Notes under the pieces: model-generated
Database searches by the model: none
Seen by the model: the letters and a program-made list of their open reading frames with translations, nothing else
Told to the model about the DNA's origin: nothing
Position numbers and translations under genes: made by a program
In this document: positions 35,155 to 44,422 of the stretch, one piece after another
Layout: each line of letters opens with the position of its first letter
Numbering within the stretch: the stretch's first letter is position 1
Assembly (NCBI GenBank): GCA_019637585.1
Contig: JAHBVL010000003.1
Location: forward strand, 1-64,000
From: Thermomicrobiales bacterium
GTDB taxonomy: Bacteria; Chloroflexota; Chloroflexia; Thermomicrobiales; UBA6265
Reading direction: 5' to 3'
DNA length: 64,000 nucleotides

Positions 35155-35183
35155 AGCCGCGCCGCCCGAACTGCGGCGCGGCT
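35155..35183 (+). terminator. Rho-independent terminator after rpmF
   Basis: A perfect 11-bp stem, AGCCGCGCCGC / GCGGCGCGGCT, with the 7-base loop CCGAACT, followed by TTGTTGTGTTTG. It begins 14 bp after the rpmF stop and separates it from fabH. Confidence 0.9.
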
Positions 35184-35274
35184 TTGTTGTGTTTGCTGGC
35201 CGAATTCGGGCCGCCACAACACCCTCTCCCGCCGGACAGGGCATAATTGCCGCTGAAGGTGGGATCTGAGAGAC

Positions 35275-36327
35275 ATGATGCAACACGCTGCGATCACTGG
35301 TTGGGGAATGGCCGTTCCGGAGCGCGTGCTCACGAACGCCGATCTCGAACGCATGGTCGACACCTCAGACGAATGGATCCTCAGCCGCACGGGTATCCGC
35401 GAGCGGCGGGTGGTCGGTCCGCGTGACACGACGACCTCGCTCTCCGTCGCCGCGGCACGGCAGGCGCTCGAAACGGCCGGACTGACCGCCGACGATCTCG
35501 ATCTGATCGTGGTCGCCACCTGCACCCCTGACCAGTTTCTCGTCTCGGAAGCCTGCCTGGTGCAGGGAGAGCTCGGCGGCAACGCCGCGGCGTTCGATCT
35601 CGGCGCGGCCTGCGCCGGATTCGTTTACGCCCTCTCGACAGCGACGCAGTTCATCCGCTCGGGCGTCTATCAACGCGTCCTGGTGATCGGCGCCGACACC
35701 CTGACCCGATTCGTCGACTACTCCGACCGCTCCACCTGCATTCTCTTCGGCGACGGAGCGGGCGCGGTCATCCTGGAAGCATCGGACGAGCCGCGCGGCA
35801 TGCTTTCGACCGTTCTCGGCGCCGATGGCGCTGGTTACAAGCACCTCTACATTCCCGGCTGGGGAGCGTTCGTCCCGGAATCGGCGGGGATCTTCCCGGA
35901 GTACCGGCCATACCTGCAGATGAATGGCCGCGAGGTCTTCCGCTTCGCCGTCACAGCCATGGGGGACGCGGCGGTCGAGTCGGTGTCCAAAGCCGGTCTC
36001 GAATTCGACGACATCGACATGCTCATTCCCCATCAGGCGAATCTGCGGATCATCGACGCGGCGGCTCGCCGCCTGAATCTGCCGATGGAGAAGGTGTGGG
36101 TAAATCTCGACCGATACGGAAACACCTCCGCCGCGTCGATTCCGATCGCGCTGGTGGAAGCACAGCTGGCCGGCAAACTCTCCGAGGGAGCCAATATCGT
36201 CTTCGTCGCGTTCGGCGGCGGTCTGGCCTGGGCGGCCAGCGTTGTCCGGTGGGGCGTGGCAGGCGTCAGTCGCCTGGCCAGAAAAACGGATGACACACGA
36301 GTCGTCGCTGCCGCCGCAGCGTCGTAG
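35275..36327 (+). CDS. fabH: 3-oxoacyl-ACP synthase III
   Basis: A 350-residue condensing enzyme initiating fatty-acid synthesis from acyl-CoA and malonyl-ACP. The catalytic triad is visible: Cys in FDLGAACAGFVYAL, His in DMLIPHQANLRIIDA, Asn in NLDRYGNTSAASIP. The N-terminal DEWILSRTGIRERRVV block is typical. The protein ends with a ~25-residue extension beyond the usual C-terminus (RKTDDTRVVAAAAAS). It is the first gene of the run fabH-fabG-accC-nusB-acpP; fabD and plsX are not here. Confidence 0.97.
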   Translation: MMQHAAITGWGMAVPERVLTNADLERMVDTSDEWILSRTGIRERRVVGPRDTTTSLSVAAARQALETAGLTADDLDLIVVATCTPDQFLVSEACLVQGELGGNAAAFDLGAACAGFVYALSTATQFIRSGVYQRVLVIGADTLTRFVDYSDRSTCILFGDGAGAVILEASDEPRGMLSTVLGADGAGYKHLYIPGWGAFVPESAGIFPEYRPYLQMNGREVFRFAVTAMGDAAVESVSKAGLEFDDIDMLIPHQANLRIIDAAARRLNLPMEKVWVNLDRYGNTSAASIPIALVEAQLAGKLSEGANIVFVAFGGGLAWAASVVRWGVAGVSRLARKTDDTRVVAAAAAS

Positions 36328-36347
36328 GGCAGAAAAAGGAGACCTTG

Positions 36348-37094
36348 GTGACTGAGGGCAGCAGAGTTGCGGTGATCACCGGAGGCACCCGCGGGATCGG
36401 TCTGGCGATCGCCAGGCGACTGGCCAATGATGGGTTCGACCTGGTGCTTTCCTATCGCGGAGACAAGGAAGTCGCCGAAGCGGCGGGACAGGAACTCTCG
36501 TCGACCGGGCGCAAGGTGCACGTCCTCGCCTCTGATGTGGCCGATGCCGACAGCGCCGGTTCACTCATCGAGCACACCGTGAACGAGTTCGGCAAGATCG
36601 ACGCCCTTATCAACAATGCCGGCATCACTCGTGACACGCTGATCATGCGCATGTCCGAAGAGGACTGGGATACCGTCCTGACCACCAACCTGAAGGGCGC
36701 ATTTCTCTGCTCGAAAGCGGCGATCCGGCCGATGCTGCGTCAGCGGTCCGGACGCATCGTCAACATGACCTCAGTCGTCGGTCTGGTCGGTAACGCCGGA
36801 CAGGCCAACTACGCCGCCGCCAAAGCGGGACTGGTGGGCCTGACGAAATCGACCGCGAAAGAGGTAGGCTCGCGCGGCATCACGGTCAACGCCATCGCGC
36901 CTGGGTTCATCGAAACCCGGCTAACCGACGTGCTTTCGGATGAAATCAAGGAAACCCTGCTCAAAACCGTGCCGCTCGGCCGCTTTGGCACGCCGGAGGA
37001 CGTCTCCGGCGCGGTTGCGTTTCTCCTCTCCCCCGATGCGGCTTACATCACCGGTCACGTGCTGACGATCGATGGCGGCCTCTTCATGGCCTGA
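36348..37094 (+). CDS. fabG: 3-oxoacyl-ACP reductase
   Basis: GTG at 36348, six bases after AAGGAG, is preferred over the adjacent TTG; 248 residues. It is a classical SDR: cofactor motif AVITGGTRGIGLAIARRLA, structural NNAGITRD, catalytic Ser in IVNMTSVVGLVGN, and YxxxK in QANYAAAKAGLVG. It ends in the usual YITGHVLTIDGGLFM. It reduces 3-oxoacyl-ACP with NADPH in the elongation cycle. Immediately downstream of fabH (20 bp) and upstream of accC. Confidence 0.96.
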   Translation: MTEGSRVAVITGGTRGIGLAIARRLANDGFDLVLSYRGDKEVAEAAGQELSSTGRKVHVLASDVADADSAGSLIEHTVNEFGKIDALINNAGITRDTLIMRMSEEDWDTVLTTNLKGAFLCSKAAIRPMLRQRSGRIVNMTSVVGLVGNAGQANYAAAKAGLVGLTKSTAKEVGSRGITVNAIAPGFIETRLTDVLSDEIKETLLKTVPLGRFGTPEDVSGAVAFLLSPDAAYITGHVLTIDGGLFMA

Positions 37095-37126
37095 ACGCCA
37101 CCAACGCGCGTCTGAGAAGGGCAACC

Positions 37127-38518
<1,392 letters not shown>

Positions 38519-38582
38519 TGGGATACTGGCACGTCGCGGCGAGGACTGGAGTCTCCAGTCAAATGAGCCGCTGCCGCGCCGG

Positions 38583-39110
38583 ATGGCAAGAGAGAATCAG
38601 TCCACGGTGAGTGACCAGGATCAGCCCAAGGAGAACACGAGCGCACCGGACGCGACGGCGAAAAAGCCGAAGCGGCAACGCGTGCCCAAACACGCCAAAC
38701 GACACGAAGCGCGGGCGCTAGCGTTGCAGATCCTCTATGAATCCGATCTGACGGAACATGGTTGGGAGGCGATCCTCTCCCGGAGCGAGAGCGACGATCT
38801 GCTCACTCCCGAGCTGGCTGACTATGCTCGCCGGCTTGTCACCGGTGTGATGACCAATCGCATCAGCATCGATGCCACCATTCGCAAAGCGGCGCCGGCT
38901 TTTCCGATCAAACAACTCTCAGCGATCGACCGCAATCTCCTCCGCCTCGCCATCTATGAGCTGACCTACGAGCCGGACGTGCCGACCAGGGTCGCGATCA
39001 ACGAAGCCGTCGAGCTGGCCAAGCGATATGGCGGCGACAACTCCTCCCGCTTCATCAACGGCGTGACGGGAACCGTCGCGGAACAGGTTCGCCCCACCGG
39101 CGGCACGTAG
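38583..39110 (+). CDS. nusB: Transcription antitermination factor NusB
   Basis: A 175-residue all-helical protein. ATG 38583 is used here; GTG 38607 is possible. After a charged, low-complexity N-terminus comes the NusB fold: RHEARALALQILYESDLTEH, then ADYARRLVTGVMTNRISID, LSAIDRNLLRLAIYEL and the signature VAINEAVELAKRYGGDNSSR. With NusE (S10) it binds boxA RNA in rRNA antitermination. Location between accC and acpP matches the accC-nusB neighbourhood known in Firmicutes. Confidence 0.95.
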   Translation: MARENQSTVSDQDQPKENTSAPDATAKKPKRQRVPKHAKRHEARALALQILYESDLTEHGWEAILSRSESDDLLTPELADYARRLVTGVMTNRISIDATIRKAAPAFPIKQLSAIDRNLLRLAIYELTYEPDVPTRVAINEAVELAKRYGGDNSSRFINGVTGTVAEQVRPTGGT

Positions 39111-39341
39111 CCGCATCTGTCGCAATCGGCCAGGAATCGCACGAAACGGGCGATTTCTTTGTGCCCAGCCTTGCTGCTCGTGTATCATGCGACCCGTCAG
39201 CGATGGCCGATCTGGGCAACAACTCGACGCCCTTCGTGCGGTAGATTTGACCGTCTGGTAGCATGCTGGCATTGAAACACAGGGTTGAACAAACGGGTTT
39301 TCGAACCGCCGGCTCCCGCCGGCCGCACGGAGGTGATTGGG

Positions 39342-39575
39342 TTGGCTACCGCATTCGAGAAGGTGCAGGGCATTGTTGCCGAGCGCTTGGGCGTCGACGA
39401 AGACAAGATCACGATGGAAGCCGAGTTCATCGGCGACCTGAACGCTGACTCTCTTGATCTCGTCGAAGTGATCATGGCGCTCGAGCAGGAGTTCGGCACC
39501 GAGATCAAGGATGAGGACGCCGAGCAGATTCGCACCGTTGGTGACGCTGTTCGCTTCATCGAAGAGCGTCAATAG
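39342..39575 (+). CDS. acpP: Acyl carrier protein
   Basis: The open frame begins upstream, but TTG at 39342 sits five bases after a near-perfect GGAGGTGA (39329-39336) and gives the standard 77-residue ACP (start [18 protein letters not shown] after the initiator). The phosphopantetheine serine is in [20 protein letters not shown]. It is strongly acidic, as usual. It carries growing acyl chains for FabH/FabG. Separated from nusB by 231 bp, in which I see no gene. A TTG start for such an abundant protein is notable. Confidence 0.95.
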   Translation: MATAFEKVQGIVAERLGVDEDKITMEAEFIGDLNADSLDLVEVIMALEQEFGTEIKDEDAEQIRTVGDAVRFIEERQ

Positions 39576-39630
39576 GCGGCGACCGCTCATCGAACCAGAC
39601 ACCGTTTGGTGCGAGTGATGTGACAATCCG

Positions 39631-39662
39631 ATCCGGGAGGGATTGCGTATCCCCTCCCGGAT
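39631..39662 (+). terminator. Hairpin downstream of acpP
   Basis: ATCCGGGAGGG (39631-39641) pairs perfectly with CCCTCCCGGAT (39652-39662) over a 10-base loop, 56 bp after the acpP stop. A T-run is lacking, so it may slow or stabilise the transcript rather than terminate alone. Confidence 0.5.
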
Positions 39663-39726
39663 GGACTCCACGCAGTAAACTTGACTCCAGCGTGATGTCA
39701 TTCCTCTCGCACTTCAGGATCAAGCA

Positions 39727-40545
39727 ATGGCACGTTCGCTAAGAATCCCGAAATTCCGCATCAGTCTTCCGAATGTCCGTGGCTCCGATGAGGACTACGA
39801 GGACATTTTTGAGGAGATGACGCTCGCCGAGCACCTCGACGAGCTCAGATCGCGGTTGATGAAGATGGTCCTCGGGATCGGCGTTGCCTTCGTCATCGGC
39901 CTCCTCCTCGTCAACCCGTTGTTGCGGCTCATTCGAGACGCGGCAAATGTCGACCTCTTCGACGTCAACGAGGCCACCGAGCCGATCACGTCCTATTTCA
40001 AGACGGCGCTGTACATTGCGATCACGCTCGCCTTACCACTGATCTTCTATCAGCTCTTCGCCTTTGTCGCCCCAGGTTTGACCAGGAAAGAGAAGCGGTA
40101 CCTGTACGGTTCTCTGCCTTTTGTGGTCCTCTTTTTCGTCCTCGGGGCATCGTTTGCCTTCTTCATCGCCGTGCCCCGCGCATTCCAGTTCCTGTCGACA
40201 TTCAACAGCGATCTCTTCGAGTATTCCCCGACCTTCTCCAGTATCGCGGCGTTCTATCTCCAGGTCTCCATCGGTCTGGGGCTGGCATTTCAGCTGCCGA
40301 TCATCATGTACTTGTTGGCCCGGCTCAAGATCGTCAGTCCCCAGCGCATGTCGGGGTCCAGGCGGTACGCCATGGTGCTCGTCCTGATTGCGGCCGCGCT
40401 GATTACGCCCACGCCAGATCCGTTCAACATGCTCTTCATCGCCGCGCCGATCTATTTTCTCTACGAGCTGGGCATCATTTTCGCCAAGATCGCCGCGCGA
40501 CGTTCGGTGACGCACAGTCTCCGGCCTCCGGAACTGGACGCCTGA
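39727..40545 (+). CDS. tatC: Sec-independent protein translocase TatC
   Basis: A 272-residue polytopic protein, the receptor of the twin-arginine export system. The N-terminal cytoplasmic EMTLAEHLDELRSRLMKM is the classical TatC signature that reads the RR signal. Six membrane helices follow (for example VLGIGVAFVIGLLLVNPLL and LPFVVLFFVLGASFAFFIAV), with the FQLPIIMYLLARLKIVSPQ and ALITPTPDPFNMLFIAAPIY blocks. TatA is not adjacent. Likely clients in this window are the Cys-rich protein and the ABC binding protein, both with RR signals. Confidence 0.97.
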   Translation: MARSLRIPKFRISLPNVRGSDEDYEDIFEEMTLAEHLDELRSRLMKMVLGIGVAFVIGLLLVNPLLRLIRDAANVDLFDVNEATEPITSYFKTALYIAITLALPLIFYQLFAFVAPGLTRKEKRYLYGSLPFVVLFFVLGASFAFFIAVPRAFQFLSTFNSDLFEYSPTFSSIAAFYLQVSIGLGLAFQLPIIMYLLARLKIVSPQRMSGSRRYAMVLVLIAAALITPTPDPFNMLFIAAPIYFLYELGIIFAKIAARRSVTHSLRPPELDA

Positions 40546-40729
40546 GTCTGAACTGACCGTGGGCGCCACAAATCGATCCGTGGCCTCGCCATTTATGGCG
40601 TTCTAAGACTTTCGTCGCGACGGCTGCCTTACATCAAACATCATTCCGAGGGAGTTCTGCGCCAACGCCTCGATACAGAGCCGTCCTCCTGTATCCTTAC
40701 CGGCCCGGCGCCAGCGCGGCATGAAAAAG

Positions 40730-40843
40730 CACTGTCATCCTGAGCGGAGCGAGGGATCTCCTGCCGCAGCAGTCTCCAGGGCGACGACGGTCGTGGCAGG
40801 AGAAGACGGAGAGATTCTTCACTTCGTTCAGAATGACGAGTGC
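40730..40843. mobile_element. 114-bp MITE-like element, 'GTCATCCTGAGC' type
   Basis: Left end GCACTGTCATCCTGAGCGGA... and right end ...CGTTCAGAATGACGAGTGC form long imperfect inverted repeats (about 31 bp each). They include GGATCTC at 40754-40760 against GAGATTC at 40811-40817. The element has no coding capacity. Repeats of this wording are dispersed in many bacterial genomes. It occupies the 328-bp gap between tatC and rqcH; the rest of the gap (40546-40729) shows no gene. Confidence 0.75.
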
Positions 40844-40873
40844 TGGCAGCGGGCTTTCGTACAGGTCCTTTCT

Positions 40874-42724
40874 TCACCGCGGCCGGAACGAGCCCTCCGG
40901 ACCCACTGGCGCCACGCGCACCGTCCTCTCGTTCCGATACGTCACCATCCCCGGACCGGCGCCGCTGATCTTGCGGACATCACGGCGGCGGCAGATATCG
41001 ACCTCCACCCTCGAGTCGTCCCGTGACGCGCTGAAGTACGCGGCGAGCGCAGCAGCCCGCTCCAGCGTTTCGTCAGGAACGTCCGCCCCCTGAACAACCG
41101 GCCGGACGATCACGTGCGCACCGGGAACCCCTCTGGCGTGCAGCCAGAAATCGGATGACGAGGCGATCGAAAAGGTCACCAGGTCGTTCAGCTCGCCCGA
41201 CCGGCCCACATAGATCGCATTTCCTGCATCGTCATGATGCGGTTTCGGCGTCGCGAACCGCCTGGCGCGCGGCCCCTTACCCGGTTTGCCCCCTCGCTGC
41301 TCCCGCTCCGGCGCGAACGCCTCCCACTCCGCTCGTACCGCTTCGATCTCGTCGAATGTCTCCGCCATCGACGCCATGACCACCATCTGCTCGACGTAGT
41401 CCAGCTCGCTTCTGGCACGTGCGATCAGCGACTCCAGCTGATCCTGGCCGCGTCCCGCTTTTCGGTAGAGACTGAAATACTCCTGAGCGATCTCGCTGGC
41501 CGGCGTTCCGGCCGGCAGTGGAATCTGCTCGCCCTCCCACTCCAGCACTTCCTGCCCGGACTGGATGGCCCAAAGGTTGGCGAAAATCGCTTCACCCCAG
41601 CGGCGATATCGATCCCCATCCGCCAGCGCCTGCTGCTCTTCCTCCAGCGTCCGCACCTTGACCAGGGCTCGCGCCCGGGCTGGTTCGATCTTCCGGAGCA
41701 ACCGTTCACGCCGCGCGCCATGCCGGGCAGAAACCGGACTCGCCCCTCGCCATGCTTCGATGGCCGCCGAGATCGAATCGACCGCTGTCTGCGTGACGCC
41801 CTCTCCCTCCAGATGCCTCAACGGCAGCGCGCTGTACGCCACGACCTCTCCGTCTGAATCGGTCACCACAGCCGGTTGCCAGGCATTCGCGGCGACAGTG
41901 GCGAACACTTGGCGAAGCGACCCCGCCACGTTGGTAAGGTCTGCATCGCTGCAGTCGGCGGCAGAGGCCTCCGCATCTCCCAACGCCCGGAAGACGATCT
42001 CTCGCGCCATCTGCGGGCTCACAGCGGCCACAGCACGCACCAGCAAACCGGCAAGCGACATATCGGGACGCTTCTGTCCAGATGATTTACCCGGTTGCCC
42101 CAGAGCAGACGCTTCCCATGTCCGGAAAGCGATCAGATCCGCCCCGGTGATCTGCCGTGGATCGAGACGATCGCCGGATGGCGGCAACGCGTACTGCCGC
42201 CTGGGCAGAATCGGCCGCACGGCGCTCATCTGAGGATTCACCCGTTTCAGGGCATCGAGCACCAGCCCATCGTCTCCCACCAACACGACATTGCTGCGAC
42301 GACCCATGATCTCGACCGAGAGCATGCTGTTGCGCAGCGTTCCGTCGTGAACGACCTCTTCTTCGTCGTCCTCCGGCGTGGACGAGTCGTCATTTCCATC
42401 GATGAGCTTGGCGAAGGACAACTGGATGATCCGGTCGAGGGGAGGCTGCGACACGGCAGTCAGCAACGCTCCCCGCAGGTATTTGCGCATCAGCAGGGTG
42501 AAAGGGGTCTGGAGCGACGGATCGGGCCGCACATCGCTATTCGCCAGCCATGCCGCTGGCTCCCGCCCACCCAGGGAGACGATCAGCGTCTGACGGCGAT
42601 GTTGGGCATAGAACTCGATGGCCATGGTGTCGCGGCTGACGAGTCCGGTGACCTGAACCCTCCCTCCATCGATTCGGTGGCTCAGGTCGTCGGCGAGCGC
42701 GCTGGCGGTCAGGAAATCAAACAT
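40874..42724 (-). CDS. rqcH: NFACT-family protein, RqcH/Rqc2 homologue
   Basis: A 616-residue protein (ATG 42724; ATG 42736 also possible). The NFACT-N domain begins FDFLTASALADDLSHRI. A helix-hairpin and long coiled-coil region fill the middle (ARALVKVRTLEEEQQALADG). The C-terminal NFACT-R domain carries VGRSGELNDLVTFSIASSSD and FWLHARGVPGAHVIVRP. Bacterial RqcH binds stalled 50S-peptidyl-tRNA complexes and adds Ala tails that mark nascent chains for degradation; older annotations say fibronectin-binding. Divergent from gmk, sharing at most a very short promoter region. Confidence 0.93.
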   Translation of the reverse strand: MFDFLTASALADDLSHRIDGGRVQVTGLVSRDTMAIEFYAQHRRQTLIVSLGGREPAAWLANSDVRPDPSLQTPFTLLMRKYLRGALLTAVSQPPLDRIIQLSFAKLIDGNDDSSTPEDDEEEVVHDGTLRNSMLSVEIMGRRSNVVLVGDDGLVLDALKRVNPQMSAVRPILPRRQYALPPSGDRLDPRQITGADLIAFRTWEASALGQPGKSSGQKRPDMSLAGLLVRAVAAVSPQMAREIVFRALGDAEASAADCSDADLTNVAGSLRQVFATVAANAWQPAVVTDSDGEVVAYSALPLRHLEGEGVTQTAVDSISAAIEAWRGASPVSARHGARRERLLRKIEPARARALVKVRTLEEEQQALADGDRYRRWGEAIFANLWAIQSGQEVLEWEGEQIPLPAGTPASEIAQEYFSLYRKAGRGQDQLESLIARARSELDYVEQMVVMASMAETFDEIEAVRAEWEAFAPEREQRGGKPGKGPRARRFATPKPHHDDAGNAIYVGRSGELNDLVTFSIASSSDFWLHARGVPGAHVIVRPVVQGADVPDETLERAAALAAYFSASRDDSRVEVDICRRRDVRKISGAGPGMVTYRNERTVRVAPVGPEGSFRPR

Positions 42725-42800
42725 GGAAGACAACATCCGGCATAATGTGCGAGACGCAATTGGCGGCTGGTGGGCGGAGACACGGGTGGACGAGCTTTCG

Positions 42801-43463
42801 ATGTTGGTGTCTGAATTGGGAGAGGGTCATGGTGATGCCATCATCGCCCAGTTGAGAAACCGCCGAAAACCGCGAATGTTTGTCATTTCAGGTCCGTCCG
42901 GAGTCGGAAAAGACTCGATCATCAAAATACTGCGTGAAGTTTTCCCCGATGTCCACGTGGCGGTGACCGCCACAACCCGCGAGCGCCGGCCCGGCGAAGC
43001 GCATGGTGTTGATTACTTCTTCTACGACACCCGCTACTTCGAAGAACTCCGCAACGCTGGCGAGTTTCTCGAATCGGCTGAGGTCTACGGGCAATGGTAC
43101 GGGGTGCCGAAGCACTCGGTTCGCCATGCCGTCGAGCGGGGCCAGGATGTCTTCGTCAAAGTAGACGTCCAGGGCGCCGCGACGATTCGCGAACAGGCTC
43201 CGGACGCCGTCTTCATCTTCGTCTCCCCCGCTTCCAGCACCGAGCTGCTGGAACGGCTACGGGCCCGTAAAACCGACGAACCAGAAGCGCTCATGCGGCG
43301 TTTCCGCGAAGCCGAACAGGAACTGGCTCGCGCCACTGAATTCGATTATGTCGTGTTCAACGGTCAGGCGGAGTTCGGTATCCCCGAGCAAGCGGTCGGC
43401 GAAATCCAGGCGATCATCGAAGCCGAACGGCACCGGATCCACCAACCAACCATCGATCTCTAG
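42801..43463 (+). CDS. gmk: Guanylate kinase
   Basis: The frame opens at 42723, inside the start of the divergent rqcH, so a later start is more likely: ATG 42801 (220 residues) or ATG 42876 (195 residues, immediately before MFVISGPSGVGKDS). The P-loop is SGPSGVGKDSII and the GMP-binding TATTRERRPGEAHGVDYFF is normal, followed by EVYGQWYGVPKHSV. It phosphorylates GMP to GDP. It has the bacterial RFREAEQELARATEFDYVVF C-terminal helix. A structured, gene-free 264-bp stretch follows. Confidence 0.94.
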   Translation: MLVSELGEGHGDAIIAQLRNRRKPRMFVISGPSGVGKDSIIKILREVFPDVHVAVTATTRERRPGEAHGVDYFFYDTRYFEELRNAGEFLESAEVYGQWYGVPKHSVRHAVERGQDVFVKVDVQGAATIREQAPDAVFIFVSPASSTELLERLRARKTDEPEALMRRFREAEQELARATEFDYVVFNGQAEFGIPEQAVGEIQAIIEAERHRIHQPTIDL

Positions 43464-43472
43464 AGCGAACCC

Positions 43473-43715
43473 GCGCCGCCGTAAACGGCGGCGCTCACCC
43501 TGCGATGCCCCTGCCGGGGAAAGCTCGTAGGTCCGAAGGACCTTCGCGCCGTGAGCCCGGTCCGTTCACGGCCGGGCGGGTTTCACCGAACGGCCGTTGC
43601 CCCGAGCATGCATCGCGTGCACCTCGAGAAGGACGATCCAACGAATCTCGAGGCGATAGGCAACGATCTCATCGCCACGGACAAGGCGTCTTAGCCACCG
43701 GTTTTCAACCGGTGG
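43473..43715. other. Highly structured intergenic DNA, possible IS200/IS605-type end or ncRNA
   Basis: The gap between gmk and def is packed with hairpins. GCGCCGCCGT/ACGGCGGCGC lies at 43473-43494 and GGTCC-GAA-GGACC at 43530-43542. GCCGTGA/TCACGGC (43548-43554 with 43566-43572) interleaves with GCCCG/CGGGC (43555-43559 with 43573-43577), which would make a pseudoknot. CCACCGGTT-TTC-AACCGGTGG lies at 43695-43715. The last hairpin and the overall layout recall the right end/guide-RNA region of TnpB-type IS elements, but no transposase or TnpB gene is present. Identification is tentative. Confidence 0.4.
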
Positions 43716-43727
43716 ACTCGGTCCCGC

Positions 43728-44252
43728 CTACTCTGCGAGCAGCTCCGCACGTTCCTCCTCTTCGGGAATCTCGAAGAGGGTCGATCGGTCTTCAACGCGA
43801 TCGACGAAGAGGATGCCGTCCAGGTGGTCGATTTCGTGCTGCAGCACGCGAGCCAGCATCCCCTCCGCTTTCAAGCGGATATGGCGGTTGTCCAGATCCA
43901 TCCCCTTCACCGTGATCGAGGTCATACGTGGCACATCCCCAACCCAGCCGGGAATACTCAGACATCCTTCCTGCCCCGACTCGCGTCCATGCCCCTTGAC
44001 GATCTCCGGATTGATCAATGTCAGCGAAACTTCCGGGTCGTCCTCATGGACATAGCCGACCGGCAGATGCACGACGATGATCCGCCGCATCACACCCACC
44101 TGCGGCCCCGCCAGACCGACACCCGGCGCGTCGAGCATCGTCTCGAACATATCGGCCGCGATCTTGCGCAACCCATCATCGACAGCGCGAACCTTCGTCG
44201 CCTTCTGCCGCAACCGCGGGTCGCCTTCGAGAATGATTTCCATCAGTGGCAT
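43728..44252 (-). CDS. def: Peptide deformylase
   Basis: ATG 44252 with AAGGA upstream; 174 residues. The three PDF motifs are complete: GVGLAGPQVGVMRR (motif 1), EGCLSIPGW (motif 2, metal Cys) and LQHEIDHLDGILF (motif 3, HExxH). It is a type-1-like enzyme removing formyl from initiator Met. It has a somewhat acidic C-terminal tail (IPEEEERAELLAE). Same strand as priA, 170 bp downstream of it across a heptad-repeat region; such def-priA neighbourhoods are common (priA-def-fmt). Confidence 0.97.
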   Translation of the reverse strand: MPLMEIILEGDPRLRQKATKVRAVDDGLRKIAADMFETMLDAPGVGLAGPQVGVMRRIIVVHLPVGYVHEDDPEVSLTLINPEIVKGHGRESGQEGCLSIPGWVGDVPRMTSITVKGMDLDNRHIRLKAEGMLARVLQHEIDHLDGILFVDRVEDRSTLFEIPEEEERAELLAE

Positions 44253-44271
44253 GGGGGGAGTCCTTGGGGTG

Positions 44272-44327
44272 GTGTATGGTGCATAGTTCATAGTTGATAG
44301 TGCATAGTTGATAGTTCATAGTTCATA
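44272..44327. repeat. Heptad tandem repeat (GTTNATA)8
   Basis: Eight 7-mers, GTTCATA/GTTGATA/GTGCATA, starting 20 bp upstream of the def start. AT-rich, unlike the surrounding DNA. It faces a complementary array at 44375-44416. Confidence 0.9.
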
Positions 44328-44374
44328 GAGGTCGTTGCCGATTCCCAAGCCAGTCCCATCACCTCACGACCAAC

Positions 44375-44416
44375 CATGCACTATCTACTATTCACTATCT
44401 ACTATCTACTATCCAC
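44375..44416. repeat. Heptad tandem repeat (TATCTAC)6, inverted partner
   Basis: CATGCAC, then TATCTAC/TATTCAC/TATCCAC units, six in all. It ends six bases before the priA stop codon position. It is the reverse-complement family of 44272-44327, with 47 bp of non-repetitive spacer between the arrays, so the def-priA gap could form a large cruciform or hairpin. Confidence 0.9.
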
Positions 44417-44422
44417 TACCTC

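Noticed and set aside
39241-39341. TTGACC at 39247 as an acpP promoter
   Set aside because: No acceptable -10 box at 16-18 bp spacing; left unannotated.
43505-43915. A 136-codon frame running from the structured region into def
   Set aside because: It overlaps the 3' half of def in antisense and has no coding signature; the structured region is better read as RNA/IS-end-like.
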